Positions 44,330-56,649 of a stretch of 64,000 bases of DNA are shown piece after piece. The DNA comes from Adiantum capillus-veneris (taxonomy: Eukaryota > Streptophyta > Polypodiopsida > Polypodiales > Pteridaceae): positions 12,930,978 through 12,994,977 of the forward strand of contig CM043961.1 in assembly GCA_014529385.2 (NCBI GenBank), read 5' to 3'. Each line of letters begins with the position of its first letter. Positions within the stretch are counted from its first letter, which is position 1. The notes under the pieces are model-generated. The model was not told where the DNA came from, did not search any database, and saw only the letters and a list, made by a program, of their open reading frames with translations. A program made the translations under genes and the position numbers.

Positions 44330-45534
44330 CTATCTTCTTCTCTTCTTTTGAATCAATGCCTTGTATGTATGCAAATGACTTTGATAGTTTTCTTTGTCCA
44401 TAGTTGCATCAAGCTTTATCAAGGACTTTCGAGCATCTTGACATTCTTTATCAAACCACCTTTTGCGTGATCTATCTTTGTTGATACCATGGAGATGTTT
44501 TATGGCAAAGCATTCTTCCGCACAAGAACAAATAGCTTTCTTGAAAGCTTCCCATTTAGTTTCCAATGGTGCATCACATTGAAGCTTTGTCATCCATAAT
44601 TTTTGCTCAACCATTTCAATGTACATTGGTGCCCATTTGAAATCCATACATAGTGATAACTTCTCTTTCCTTTGGTTGAGATTATCATGCTTAGTTGCTT
44701 CTCCACATGAAAGGTCAATACATAGGGTGCAATGGTCGGATTTCGGGGTCCATTGACCAAACATAAAACTCTTTATGCGATACACGATGGCTTCAGAGAG
44801 TAGCATATAGTCAATCACACTATCCCCATTATGTCTCCTACATGTAAATCCATTGGTTCCACTCCACAAAGATACACCATTGGCAATGAGCATACCCGTG
44901 CTATTACACATGTGTAAAAGTAACTTTCCATAGTGATCCGGCTCTTTCTCATCCATTGAAGTACGATCATACAAGTGAACTTCCTCCAACTCCCTTGAAA
45001 TGTATGGCATATCAAATTGTTGAGTATCATGTTGCAATGTTTTTGTGCGAGCATTCATATCCCCAAATACAATAACATCACCTTCACCTTTGAAATAAGC
45101 AATGTCCTCTTCCAAATCAGAAAATGGTTGATCTCTATCCATGCAAGCATAAAAGGGAGAATCGTGATGAGAAATGTAGCAACCGGCTACAAAAATGGGT
45201 GCTCTTTTTGTGTCATAATTTTCAGCCATACATAACGTTTGTACTTGTCATCTTTCACAATTGATACAAAATCTTCCAATCCTTTCTTAACCATACATGC
45301 TAACCCTCCTTGTCCTCTTCGTTGCTTGAGATTCTTTGACCACATCAATGAATGTACATTGTAATCCTCCAAGCCGTTAATCCTTTGTGTATCATGCTCC
45401 CAAGTTTCAACAAGAAGTACAACATCGGCTTTGCTTGTTAGTTCATCAATGCCAACCCCCGCATTCCATGGGTATCCATTACAATTCCAAAAGCATATTT
45501 TCAATTGTAACTCGGTCTCATAGGTCACGCATCC
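44330..45534 (-). pseudogene. LINE apurinic-type endonuclease domain, one frameshift
   Basis: Two overlapping frames (45534-45187, then 45229-44330) form an APE-like endonuclease. Residues visible in order: KICFWNCNGYPWN (the N of motif I), VVLLVETWEHD (catalytic Glu), CYISHHDSPFY, IVFGDMNART (GDxN), SVIDYMLLSE (Asp) and TPKSDHCTLCIDL (terminal SDH). All key residues are present. A single-base shift near 45215-45225 in an A-rich run breaks it, and a TAG at 44330 separates it from RT. LINE endonucleases of this type nick the target strand. The domain is followed by a basic linker. Confidence 0.88.
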
Positions 45535-46485
45535 CTATTTGCTTGAGAGACTTGCCTCCTCCTTGGGCACATTTTCTTCATGAGAGATCTCCTTGTTTTT
45601 ATTATTCTTTTCCTCATATACCTTGCGACGCATATTTTGTTGCTTAATAGTGCGATCTTCACATACAAAACATTTTGTATCCCCCAAATAGATCCAAATA
45701 TTATCAAGGATAATCTTTCGCTTGGCCTTATCCGGCATGGTGCATACAATTGGCCGTTCTCCCGAGCGAGGAGCTCCTTGCTTCCCCACTCTATGTGCTC
45801 CATAGACCATAACTCCGGACATGCCAAAGTGGGTTTTGAATAAATCTTCAATAACAATGGCAAGAGAAGGAGGTGTCTCTAACTTCTCTTCGGGAATTCC
45901 ACGAATAACAATGTTCTTGGAACGTCGCTCTCGTTTCTTCAACTCTTCCACATCCACATTCTCAACATTCTTTGTTTGAACCATAGCTTGCATGAGTGAG
46001 GAATTAGAAACCACATTGCTACCACATACATCAGCCCAAGACTTGTTTGTGCATACATTTTTCATGTCGCATACATCCCGGCTCATAGTGTCAAATTTCT
46101 CCTCTTTCAATACATGGTCGTGCTCTACTTTGCTCATCCGCTCCTTCAAAGCATTCAAGTCCACAAGAGAGCGTTTACATTCCTTGACTTCCTCTTCAAG
46201 TTGCATCAAACGTGTTGTTTGCATCTCAAGTGTCCTCTTGAGATTCTCATTCTCAACCACAAGTACCCTTAGTGTGCCATTCTCCATTGCAAGTGCTCGT
46301 AAGTATTCGCCTTGTTTGTTTACGGTCTCTTGCAATGATACCAAGTACTCCATGATCATGGTTTCCGATGTCGTTGGTTGGGTGTTTGTGTTGCTATCTC
46401 CACACTTAGGAGATTTTGGATCATTTCCCACAATGGTTGTGGACCTTGTTGAAGAAGAAGAACCCTTGCGAGTGCCGGAAGACAT
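45535..46485 (-). CDS. LINE ORF1-like protein: coiled coil plus RRM-like region
   Basis: A 316-codon open frame from ATG 46485. A Ser/Thr-rich start (MSSGTRKGSSSSTRSTT) is followed by a long coiled coil (LRVLVVENENLKRTLEMQTT, LMQLEEEVKECKRSLVDL). Then ERRSKNIVIRGIPEE and FGMSGVMVYGAHRVGK resemble the RRM-like nucleic-acid-binding part of L1 ORF1 and transposase-22-type proteins. It ends at a TAG (45535) after EASLSSK. The frame continues at once into the endonuclease (GCVTYETELQLKICFWN) with no new ATG, so ORF1 and ORF2 may once have been a single frame or use readthrough. Confidence 0.75.
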   Translation of the reverse strand: MSSGTRKGSSSSTRSTTIVGNDPKSPKCGDSNTNTQPTTSETMIMEYLVSLQETVNKQGEYLRALAMENGTLRVLVVENENLKRTLEMQTTRLMQLEEEVKECKRSLVDLNALKERMSKVEHDHVLKEEKFDTMSRDVCDMKNVCTNKSWADVCGSNVVSNSSLMQAMVQTKNVENVDVEELKKRERRSKNIVIRGIPEEKLETPPSLAIVIEDLFKTHFGMSGVMVYGAHRVGKQGAPRSGERPIVCTMPDKAKRKIILDNIWIYLGDTKCFVCEDRTIKQQNMRRKVYEEKNNKNKEISHEENVPKEEASLSSK

Positions 46486-46760
46486 TGTATGTAAAATAGG
46501 AGATGAGAATCAATTTTGTTGAACCTATTCACTTCGGAAATGCTGCTACAGAAACGCCTTCCATAACTCTGAAAATTTCTGTCTTTACATCAATGCGTAG
46601 AGGACTTCGTGCTCTTCGATTGAGGCTATAGATCACCCAAATCGAAGTTCGGATGAAGAAGTTATGATCAAAAGAGTGGACTGCTGTCTACTAGGTCAAG
46701 AAACGGCTGCGTTTTTTGAGAGAGAGAGCTTTCAAACAGAGCAGGAGGTCTCTCTCTTGT

Positions 46761-46762
<2 letters not shown>

Positions 46763-46828
<66 letters not shown>
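46763..46828. repeat. (GA)n flanking LINE 5' end
   Basis: About 33 GA units on plus, (CT)n on the LINE strand, at the LINE 5' border. Confidence 0.95.
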
Positions 46829-46833
<5 letters not shown>

Positions 46834-46839
46834 GCAAAT

Positions 46840-48170
46840 GCCATCTCTGACCATCATGGCTACATTGTGGATACTAAAAAGCATCTTCATGATGAGATTG
46901 TTTTATCGAATACCAAACATCGTGCTTGGAATTTTTTTGCTCTACGTGTATATCAAATGTGGTGTACTTTTGAATGCACAAAAAGTTCGTGGAATGCAGC
47001 AATTGTCAAACAAAGGGCAGCCTAGGGAGGTCTAGGAAGCGCCATGGACATAAGCAAACGGCTTCATGATGGAATTGTTCATTAGAGGCTCTTGGGAAAA
47101 TAATATTGTGCTTGAAATTTTTGCTTGAACTGTAGGTCAATTGTGGTATAATTTTAAACGCACACGAAGATTTTGAATGTAGCAATTGTCGAATATGCCT
47201 AGCATAGGTAGGACTAGGGAGTGGTGGGCTACTTACAACAACAAATGTAGAGTGAGGGTTTCTTTCCATATGCATTCACCTATGCTTGTATCTTAAAGGC
47301 ATGGGGCATTATACAAGAATGGTAAAATGGCAACATTTTTTACCAGATGCAATTCTCTATGCTTGTATCTTGAATACATGGGGCAACGACTGTGTACATT
47401 GTTGCAAAAAATTCATGATGAGATTTTTAGCTAGCAGCTCTTGCAATGTTGTGGTCATCAGGTATGTCAAATATGGTATACTATTGAAATCACAAATAGT
47501 TCTTTGCCGGCTTCCTATCTTAGATGTCATCTCTTGGAATGCAATGGTTGTTGGATATGCCCAAAAGGGATAGTACTAGCAAGCAGGGAGTAAGTTTTTT
47601 AAGCTAATACAGAGTCAACACTTCTCTTTAGATGCACTCACTATGCTTGCATCTTGAATTCATAGGACATTATGAAGGCAGTTGGCATTGTAAATAGCTT
47701 CATGATAAGATTGTTGATCGTAGGTCTTGGAAAGAAAAAATATTGCTGATTTTTTTCTTGCTTGACATGCATGTCGATTGTGGTGTGCTCCTAAACACAC
47801 AAAAAAATATTGGAAATGGGAAGGGCAAGGAAGCTCTAGGTTGTCAATCTCTAGATTCTCTCAACTATTTTGCATCTTGAAATCGTGGGGCGATGGCTAT
47901 GTACATAAGAAATTCATGATGAGATCTTCAGCCAGGGGTCTTGCAATGTTGTGGTTGTCATGTATGTCAAATATGGTATGTTGTTGACAGCACAATGAGA
48001 TCCTTTTGAGCTTCCTTGGTCTATTGGAATGCAATGGTTGGATGATATGCCAAAAGAGAAAGGACTAGCAAGCAAGCAGTGGGTTGTTTAAGCCAATACA
48101 GAGTGAATGTTACTCTTTAGACGCAGTCACCTATGCTTGCATCCTCAAGGCATAGGACATTATGCAAGTA
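46840..48170 (+). pseudogene. Degenerate PPR-protein repeats
   Basis: Several related, broken blocks. The clearest (about 47340-47573) reads YACILNTWG, then VKYGILLKSQ and DVISWNAMVVGYAQKG, the end of a PLS-class PPR repeat (usual form VxWNAMIxGYAQxG). Other blocks include YIKCGVLLNAQKV (about 46940). Each block also has an intronless relic of the IHDEI-like motif. This looks like an old PPR gene decayed by shifts and stops. PPR proteins bind organelle RNA; none here is functional. Confidence 0.6.
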
Positions 48171-48240
48171 GTTGAAGTGCCTGTATGTTTCACCCTGTCT
48201 TGCTCATGAGAGTCACCAGGTTCCACTCCCTACTTCCAAG

Positions 48241-48242
<2 letters not shown>

Positions 48243-48305
<63 letters not shown>
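48243..48305. repeat. (CT)n upstream of truncated LINE
   Basis: About 31 CT units, directly preceding the 5'-truncated LINE copy. Confidence 0.95.
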
Positions 48306-48309
<4 letters not shown>

Positions 48310-48597
48310 TTATGCCCTCGTCAAGTGCGAGAGAGTGAGTACCACACACTACTTGAGTGCTCAGCTTTTGACCACATTAGGTCCTCTTTTCCCCATATAT
48401 TCAGCCATGAGCTCTCCCTACATACCTTCCTCTCCCAACCGCGATGTGGACTCTCTATTGCGACGCTCATTTCAGCCATTTTTGAGCATCGAGAGTCACT
48501 TATGAACTCCACTCACACCACGTGACATGTTCATTTGGTCCCATAGGTCATATTTGACCTCCCAGGACGATAATAGAACTATCTATCTATCTATCTA

Positions 48598-48600
<3 letters not shown>
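48306..48600 (+). mobile_element. 5'-truncated LINE copy in (CT)n
   Basis: It matches the last about 290 bp of the LINE at 42075-46762: VRESEYHTLLECSAFDHIR and CGLSIATLISAIFEHRESL, then the 3' UTR (GGTCATATTTGACCTCC) and a (CTAT)n tail, followed by (CT)n at 48601-48664. 5' truncation is typical of incomplete LINE reverse transcription. Confidence 0.9.

Positions 48601-48664
<64 letters not shown>
48601..48664. repeat. (CT)n downstream of truncated LINE
   Basis: About 32 CT units directly after the (CTAT)n tail, on the LINE strand. Confidence 0.95.
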
Positions 48665-48668
<4 letters not shown>

Positions 48669-49300
48669 CATGCAGAGAGAGCATTGTGGCAAGGAAGCGT
48701 TGTCTTCACTAGATGCAAAGGAATGGCCTTCCCTAGAGATAACGCTTCCTTGCCACAATGCTCTCTTTGCATGTATGAGAGAGAGAGAGAGAGAGAGAGA
48801 GCAGTGTGGCAAGGAAGCTTTACATTGTTTTCAGCAGATGCAAAGGAATGGCCTTCCTTCAAATTTGACAAGGAAGCTCTACGCTGTTTTCGAATCTGTT
48901 TTTGGCAGATTTGAAGGAATGGCTGAGTCTTCAAATGTTTTCATCTATGCTTGGATGTATGGAAGCCATTCACGTAGGTGAGAGAATTCATGACATGACG
49001 AGGGGTTGTTGGAGAAACATAATGTGCTTGACAATGTGTTGGTTGATCTGTATGCGAAATCTATTTACTCTATTACACAGAGCCATATTCAAAGAAGCTG
49101 ACATGGTTGCAAATAAAAAGAAAGTGGGGAAGTTGCAAGAGGGAGAGGGTCATCACCGTGAGCTAGGGTTGCTAACAAATGGTTTAAAATTCTGTTACCA
49201 ATTACATTGTCTGCCTACAACTACATATGCTTTTAAATTGTATATGAGAATGCAATTACTGTGCCAATGTTGTTTGATTTTGCAGTTGATTGAACAAGGC
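48665..49300 (+). pseudogene. PPR-protein fragment, copy 2
   Basis: Nearly identical to 41480-41990 over about 500 bp (MQRNGLPSN, ESSNVFIYAWMYGSH), with a shorter GA tract at 48778-48801. Both copies sit beside (CT)n/LINE junctions. Confidence 0.45.
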
Positions 49301-49707
49301 TAAGGACATTCATCTCAAATGCTCTTCCACCTCGACGAACGATCTTCAACTCAATAGCTTCCGAGGACGGAATCTACATCAGGAAGGGGGACATGTTAAC
49401 CCTCATGGCTCATGGACACCCTATCACCTACGACGGACGTTGTATTATTTACTTGGTAGAGTCAGGTACCGGGCTTGTCGGTCCAATAGGAAAAGGGTAA
49501 GAGTGATCGCCGATGAGAGGCGCACTCTAACTAGAACATTCAAGGGATTAGTTGGCTAAGCATGGGTGCCCAAGTGTGAATGGGGTGAGCTCATATAGAA
49601 GTCAACTAAACCTAAAATTCACTCATTCTCTCATTTGTGCAATTGAAGAGTGCTCTTGCTCCATCTCCATCTTTTTCTTCTTCATCTCTTTGTGTGTGTG
49701 TAAATGC

Positions 49708-49741
<34 letters not shown>

Positions 49742-50971
49742 GAGAGAGTGCGATCGAGCATTGCGGCGGCACAACGGCAGCGAGGCGGTTGAGTGCAGCA
49801 TAGCGGCTCTCCCTCTTTTTCGCGGCGAGGAATCCTCCAGAACAGCAAGCGTAGAGCGGTGAGTGACACACCATCGTCATCTTTGAGCTTACTAGTTTAG
49901 GCTTGTTGTGTGCTTGGAGCTATTTGTGGCTCGCACATAGTGTATCGGCAAGTTCTTTGCATTGACACGTACGACATACGCGCACACCAAGGCTAGCATC
50001 ATTGGTAATAAGTGCTACACCGCCTCGTAAAAGACCCTATAGCAAACCCTTCTATAGAGACGTCCACCCAATGAGATGTCGCTGCAATTGGCCTATGATA
50101 GAGACATGATAGGGTTTGGAGATCTTCTATCTAGGCAACGCGCATAAGCATAGCCCCAAGTCCCAATTGGATCCTTGTAGTTCTAGAATTTAAAACGTTT
50201 AATATTGAATTTTCAAATCTTAGGGTTGGAGTGCAAATGTTGATATGGCTTCGAACTTCAAGATTGAAGTAATTTGGAGCCTTGATCCCACTCTTGCAAA
50301 ATCTTGGCCTCCCCAAAGGGGTAATAAAGATTTTGTTATGTCTTCCCTTTCTGTTAATGAAAAATGGGGAGGTTATTTAAAAAACATATGTTTCATTCTT
50401 TGAAATTGACAAGTTTTTGATTGGTACATGTAGTGATCGTTTATTTCATTGGTTGGATGGATAGAAATTCTAAGAAGAAGCAATGAAGAGATTTATTTTC
50501 GTGAATAAGATCTTGAAGATATCCTTAGGAGAAGGAATAAGCATTGCAAGCTACACAAGAAAGAGTAGTCTGGAGGTGCGACCCCTTTTGATTTTTTTTT
50601 TGAGAACCTTGCAAAGGATATGCCACGGTTGTTTGTAACTTTCTATGATTAATACAATTGAAGCTCATCTAAGCTTAAAACAGATGAAGATATCTATATA
50701 CTAGTGACACCTATTGGCAGGCTTTAAAAAAAAATCATTAGTAAGAAGATCCCCCCAAAAAAAACCCAAACCCCCAACCCCCCCCCCCCCCCCCCCCCCC
50801 CCCCATTTCCACACAATAGCAACCATAAAGCAAGAAACAAGAAATACCTCTATCAACTACTGCATAATTAAGGCTCATGAAACTCTCTACTCTTGCCCCT
50901 AGACCAACAGAGATGGGTGGAGGGGAGGCCTTCGTGTAGAGATACGGAGATGGAGGTGGGGGGCAAGGTTC

Positions 50972-51013
<42 letters not shown>

Positions 51014-51507
51014 TTTGGGGGAGATGACTAGCATGGCATACATGACTACTTTTGGGTAGGTTGTGGCAACAATCACAGGGAGGAGGACCACGGAAAGTTG
51101 AAAATTGCGAGCTTAAAAAATAGTATATACATAGAGAAGTGGAGGTAACTTGTTAGCGTGAACTTCCTATTGCTTGAAAAAAAAAAATTAATGGCCAACT
51201 CATTCTATTAAAGTGTGAAACTTAGCCAATATCGACTATTACGGGAGGATTTAACATTTGCGAGTTTTTCATTTCAAGTTTTTTTGACAATTTTAGCAAT
51301 GTTTAGAGTTTTTTTAACCAAATATGTGTCATAGCATAAAGTATCTATTTAATGTAATTTCAATCATCATAAGACTCCATATATGTGTGGTTGACAGAGA
51401 GAAAAAGTATAAATTTTAGAGAGAGAAAGTAAATCCTTGAGAGAGAGAGAGAGAGTGACTTCTCATCTAGAGAGAGAAAGTAAAATCATAGAGTTGTATA
51501 TCACTAC

Positions 51508-51572
<65 letters not shown>

Positions 51573-52143
51573 GAGGGCATAACGACGTGAAAATGTAAAC
51601 AAATAAAATCACCATTTCACAACTCATGCCATTAGAGTCAAATATGCTCGCAGCGCATGTGATCAGAGTCAAATAATCCACAGCATATAAACATGCGATA
51701 AAGTAAAAAATCATGCAAAATAGAGACACCACTATTTTCAGAGTTAAATAATCCACAACATATATAAATGTGATGAAGTCAAAAATCATGCCAGATAGAG
51801 ACAATACTATTTTTCCCAAGCTTGAGCTTTTTGAAACAACGTAAGTTTGAGGATGTAAGTACATTTGCTAAACTACCACAGGATAAGATCAAAATCAGAG
51901 TACAAAAAAGGATAGTCGCCATAGATGTAATGGTCACTCTAAAAGGCAAGTAATTTTCTCCCAAATAGCTTGCAAGTTGCTTCATGTCTTTTGCTTGAAA
52001 TTTGAAATCCTTTGCTGCATAAACAATGTTTTTCAAGATAAATAATCACAAGTGTAATAAACCAAAATAAATACAGAAAAACACTTTCATATCATAGATC
52101 AATATTCTAGTTGAGTGAAAGATGCATACCAAACCAGCTGTAA
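49301..52143. other. Largely featureless; microsatellites and C tract
   Basis: Contains (GA)n at about 49709-49738, 50978-51009 and 51511-51567, and a 27-base C run (50778-50804). The short frames (49290-49559; minus 52036-51779 with LPFRVTITSMATILFCTLIL, a possible membrane segment) cannot be assigned. The latter follows a TATGCAG acceptor and might be a 3' exon of the neighbouring transposase, but that is weak. Confidence 0.4.
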
Positions 52144-55100
52144 TTAAATGGAGGGAGAAATCCTCCTTGGTTGTCCAAGAATAAAAGCGATGTCCATTGG
52201 TGAGAGGGTTGGCTGATGAATAATCATGTACTCCGTAGGTTCAAGTCCGAGCACTTTTGTGTACACATAGTACATATGTTTGCAGGCCAAAAAGGATTTG
52301 TTGGTATTCTCTCGCTTTTGAAAATCCGGACACGTGCATGTTGGACTTTGTTTTATATGAATCTCATAACTATTTTCAGTGAGAACTCGGAAAATTACAT
52401 GCTCTTGAGACCTTTTCACTTCATCCAAAAATATAATTGTCATACTATTACATACTTCCAATTTCTTCATGGACTCTTTAGAGATTCCATGCCTCCACTT
52501 TTTCTTCCTCGAGCTGCCACCACCTTCTTTGCAGTCGCCAGCAAGAGGTTGTGTATTTACCATTGAATTCTCTGTCCGAAATCCACTCTGATGCAGCGCG
52601 GAAAGTTCCTGTGTGGAGATATCTGTCCCTCTTGCTATTGGCCAAACACTTGGAGCAGGAGGTAAATCTTTGACTTGTCTTTTGATTGATTGAGTATGCA
52701 AAATATCATGATTACAAAACCATAACCATTGCTCAATTGTTTTACCCTTGAACATTCTTTCATACCATATACATGGAGAAACAAGACCAATTGAGCGACT
52801 ATGCAAGATATAGTCACATTTTTTTCTCCCTACTATTCCAAAACACTTTCTTTGACTTTGAATGGGCATTCTTCTAAGGGCCCAGTGAGTGCGTGGCACA
52901 TCACTCTCAAACACATTGTTTCTTTGAGATGACAAAGGTGTGGTTGTTTCCTTTTGAGATCCAATATCATCATCACTGTCACTAATTTGCAGCGGAATGT
53001 TAGAAATACCTGGTCCTTGGGTATCAAACTTGATTTTTTGGGTCGACCGCGATGGTTTCGTTGCTTAGATTCCATGACATATTCCGGCCGATGGGAGCTA
53101 CTTGTTCTTGTTCTGCCCCTCTTTTTGCTTTGTACTATTTCTTTGTCTCTATGCAAAATTGGCTGCACATACATGGGAGTCCCTGCAACAGCCTCGTGTA
53201 ATAGATGGGCCACGTTGGTTGGAGTTGGAGTTTGCTGAGATTCAACTCGAGAAAGCAAGGTCTCCATTGTGGGACCCGTTCCTATATAACGCCCAGTAGT
53301 ATATCCCAAACACTTTGCACATTGAATATATGAGTTTATAACATGTGTTACACATGCATCATACAAGGATATTTTTCTCTTTCCACCTTCACCCGCTAAC
53401 CAACTGGCATGTACACTTTCTGATAAATTAACATTGGGAATTTGTGCCCGCTCCCACGGACTTAGACCACCCTATGAAATTCAAAAAAACATGGATTAAA
53501 ATTTATAAATTTCATGTATGAAAATCTTATAAATTTTATTTAAAAAATTGTCATAAAGGTACTTACATCTGTTCCAATTTCTCCCCAGTGTGAAATTCGT
53601 TGCTCCCACCATTTAAACCATCTGCTCACTCTTGTGATGCTCTCTGTAGATAGATGCTGTCTCCACCATTTTTGAATTGAAAGTGCCTTTTGAGATGCAA
53701 CCACAATGGTCTTACAAGCTCTCCATTCCTCACACATATCAATGTGTTGATTTGCTAGATGTTGAGGTATCCACTTTTTAGCATATTTGTGGAGACTCTT
53801 CTCCCAATGAAATAGGCATGACCGTTCATGTCCCTCCATGATATTATCTGACCTGCCATTGAAGACTGTTCGAATAGCATTCCAATTTGCACCAGCCTCA
53901 TCAGACATAAAACCTGCAAAGTCAGCTGCACCATGTCCATACTTTTCCATTGTTGAATTAAGGTTCTCCCAAAAAATAACTTGAGTCTTTGCATCCTCCT
54001 CTTTAGTTTCACATATAGCAATTATTTGTAGTGATCATATGCTGCAAGATATTCAACATATACATTTTCACACATCTTCTTTTATTTAATGATAAAAAAA
54101 CACGAGATATTTAAATACTTAAAGATTACCTTGGATCATAAACTGAGCATGACATTGTTGCCCATCCATCTATTCTATGGGTAAAATCAAAATGTACCCA
54201 CGCATTTCTCAAGTCACCAGTTTCAGTTATTTTCATCCGATTTACTAGATCAATCCCAGAACCTGGTTCTTTAGTGGACATTTTAAATAGGAAGCACTTG
54301 TCATCCTCTTCACCCTGTCTAGGAAATCTACTCCCATGGAAAAAAGGAAACGTGCACTTTTTTTGAAGCAATAAAATATTATCATATCCATCCCCAATAA
54401 CAACACCTTGACTCTTCCTCTCCTTTGAAACAATTGAAGAAAACCTACATGATGCATCACAAGAAAGCTAAATTTATAATAGTTAAAAAATTAATAAATT
54501 CAAGGAACAAAATTGAGTTTCTCTTACCCTTTGGTTTGAACCAGTGGCATCATTTCTTCCAAAAAATCATTGAATTGTACATCGGATGTAACTTCAGCTT
54601 CCTCACCAATCAAGGAGTGAAGCACAAGTTGTTGAGCCACCAACATTTGAATTTTTCTTGGGCCACCCTTTTCTATTTTTAGTACTGCACCTACCAGTTT
54701 TTGCACTCTTGAAATAGCAGCCCTAGAGGTTCCTGCCTTAACATTATGACAATGTTTACGAACATGTATTGCTAGTCGCGACATTGTACCATCTCTAGGC
54801 AAAACATAATAGATTTTGCAGGGACAAGCAGCAACACAAGTAACAACCTTCTGACAATAATGACAAGTTATTGTTGTATTCTCTTCCATTGCAAGGTAGT
54901 CCTTTTTGACCTGTCTGTCCAAATATCCATGAAAATCTCTACTATTAAATTCTTGTTCCTTAATATAACGAGGACACATTGAATAATTGCACTGCATGCA
55001 TCCCAAACAGTGGCTTAGACAAATTGTGCATGCTATTGCCATGGTTGTCACAGATGGGCGAGTCCACAAGTGACCATCAAAGCGTTGTTCCATCCCTGTC

Positions 55101-55453
55101 ATTCGTTTTGTTTTATCATGAGTCGCAGGTAACTCAAAACACAAATTTCCATCATAATGTTGTGGAAGTTCAGCAACTTGCAAAGGAGCTCCACATAATG
55201 TTAACAGATCATTTAACTTTTTTGCCCCTGGATTTTGTTGAATCCAAATGACGATTGACTGAGTTTTGAGCTGTCCTATATCGTCACCACTACTTTCAAG
55301 ATGCACAATGCTTAAAACATCTTCAGATATCTCTTTGTCATTTCCTTTCTCATTGTTAGATACCTGTATAAATGTGTTTGAATGAAGCATCTCAAACAAG
55401 CTCGAAAAAGATCCATCTATTACTTGAAATGCTGATGACCTTCCATATCCCAT
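52144..55453 (-). pseudogene. SWIM-type transposase (MULE-like), multi-exon
   Basis: Exons on minus with good splice sites: 55453-54528, 54444-54130, about 54046-53567, 53471-53010, then to 52144. Exon 1 (MGYGRSSAFQ) has zinc clusters (CLSHCLGCMQC, TCHYCQKVVTC, CHN). Exon 2 ends GWATMSCSVYDPR (first catalytic Asp). Exon 3 has CETKEEDAKTQV, FAGFMSDEAGANWNAI (second Asp), CLFHWEKSLHKY (CxxH) and WFKWWEQRISHWG. Exon 4 has GGLSPWERAQIPNVNLSESV. The last has a SWIM finger, PTCTCPDFQKRE...FLACKHMYYVY. This pattern is RNase H-fold, MULE-like. A TGA near 54037 and a shift near 53000 disrupt it. It is divergent from the ParB/methyltransferase-like gene. Confidence 0.72.
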
Positions 55454-56029
55454 TGTGGTTGCAGTAAGACTTTTGCTAGGCCACAATCACTTTCAATAAG
55501 AGCAGATAGGGACTGAAAATGGCAAGATGTAGGCAACAAACTCTGCAAATAGTAAGCACTAAGCAACAACGAGTTTCCCTTCTACTGAATGTCGCGGTTG
55601 ACTATCTGACCACCAACCTTCCAAGTTATTGTTACTTTCATGTTGGACATATTCTCTCAAGCAAAAGATTACAGGGTGGAGATGTGAGAAAACTGTGGTG
55701 GATTAAGTGAAGGTGGTGAAGGTTAACGAAAGTTAAAGATAAAGTGAAGGTTAATGAAACTGATGAAAGTTAATGAAAGATGTGAAGGTTAATGAAAGTG
55801 AAAGATTGGTAGGTAGACGAAAATACAGTTGCATAAGATCTTGTGACGGCTCAAAGAATAATGAAAATCATAATTGAAGAAGTGCATTTAATATATGACG
55901 GTTGTGAATGTATGTGCAGTGGAATATGTCATCAAATTTGAGGGGCCATTTAATTTCTAAATGGTGGTTCAAGGACTGCATTTAATGCAGTCTAATAGTG
56001 TCTCCATCTTTTGTGTGTGTGTGTGTGTG

Positions 56030-56101
<72 letters not shown>

Positions 56102-56584
56102 TATGTGAGTGTGTGTATAAAAAGCGTAGCATTCTATATGACTGACTTTGTATAAAAAACGTAGCAATTTTTTTAGTTAAGTTATATATATGCTTCCATC
56201 TTGCCATTTCATATATGTGTGTGTGAGTGTTTTTGGTAGTGTGTATATATAATTTTTTTAGTTAAGTTATATACATTACTGTGCGCGTGTATAAATGATT
56301 TTGTGGGTGTGTGTAAACAACGTAGCATTTTTTTACGTTAAGATATATATAATTATCTCTAAAGAGTGTATGTATGTATGACTGTGCATATAGTTTTTCC
56401 ATTTTGTGTGTGCGTGTGTGTATATAACTTAACTTTAAGAATGTTACGTTTTTTATACACACAAACACATACAACCATTTTTTTAAATATATGGTTGTGT
56501 GTGTGTGTGTGTAAAAAACGTAGTATTTTTTTAGTAAAATTATATATATGAATCCATTTTGTGTATATCTTTATGTGTGTATAT

Positions 56585-56649
<65 letters not shown>

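Larger units (their letters stand above)
42075..46762 (-). mobile_element. Near-full-length non-L1-like LINE inside a (CT)n tract
   Basis: A complete LINE layout on minus: a 5' region of about 275 bp, an ORF1-like part, endonuclease, RT, and a 3' tail of (CTAT)n at 42107-42075. On the LINE strand both flanks are (CT)n: 46828-46763 upstream and 42074-42058 downstream. All coding parts are nearly in one frame, broken by two TAGs and one shift. The RT style (FVDFKKAFD, GVKQGCPLSP, YADD) and terminal CxxC-H-C differ from the plant L1 at 7.6-18 kb, so it is another LINE clade. Confidence 0.85.

Noticed and set aside
44143-46522. Plus-strand ORFs opposite the LINE
   Set aside because: They are antisense shadows of the LINE frames, which carry all the conserved motifs.
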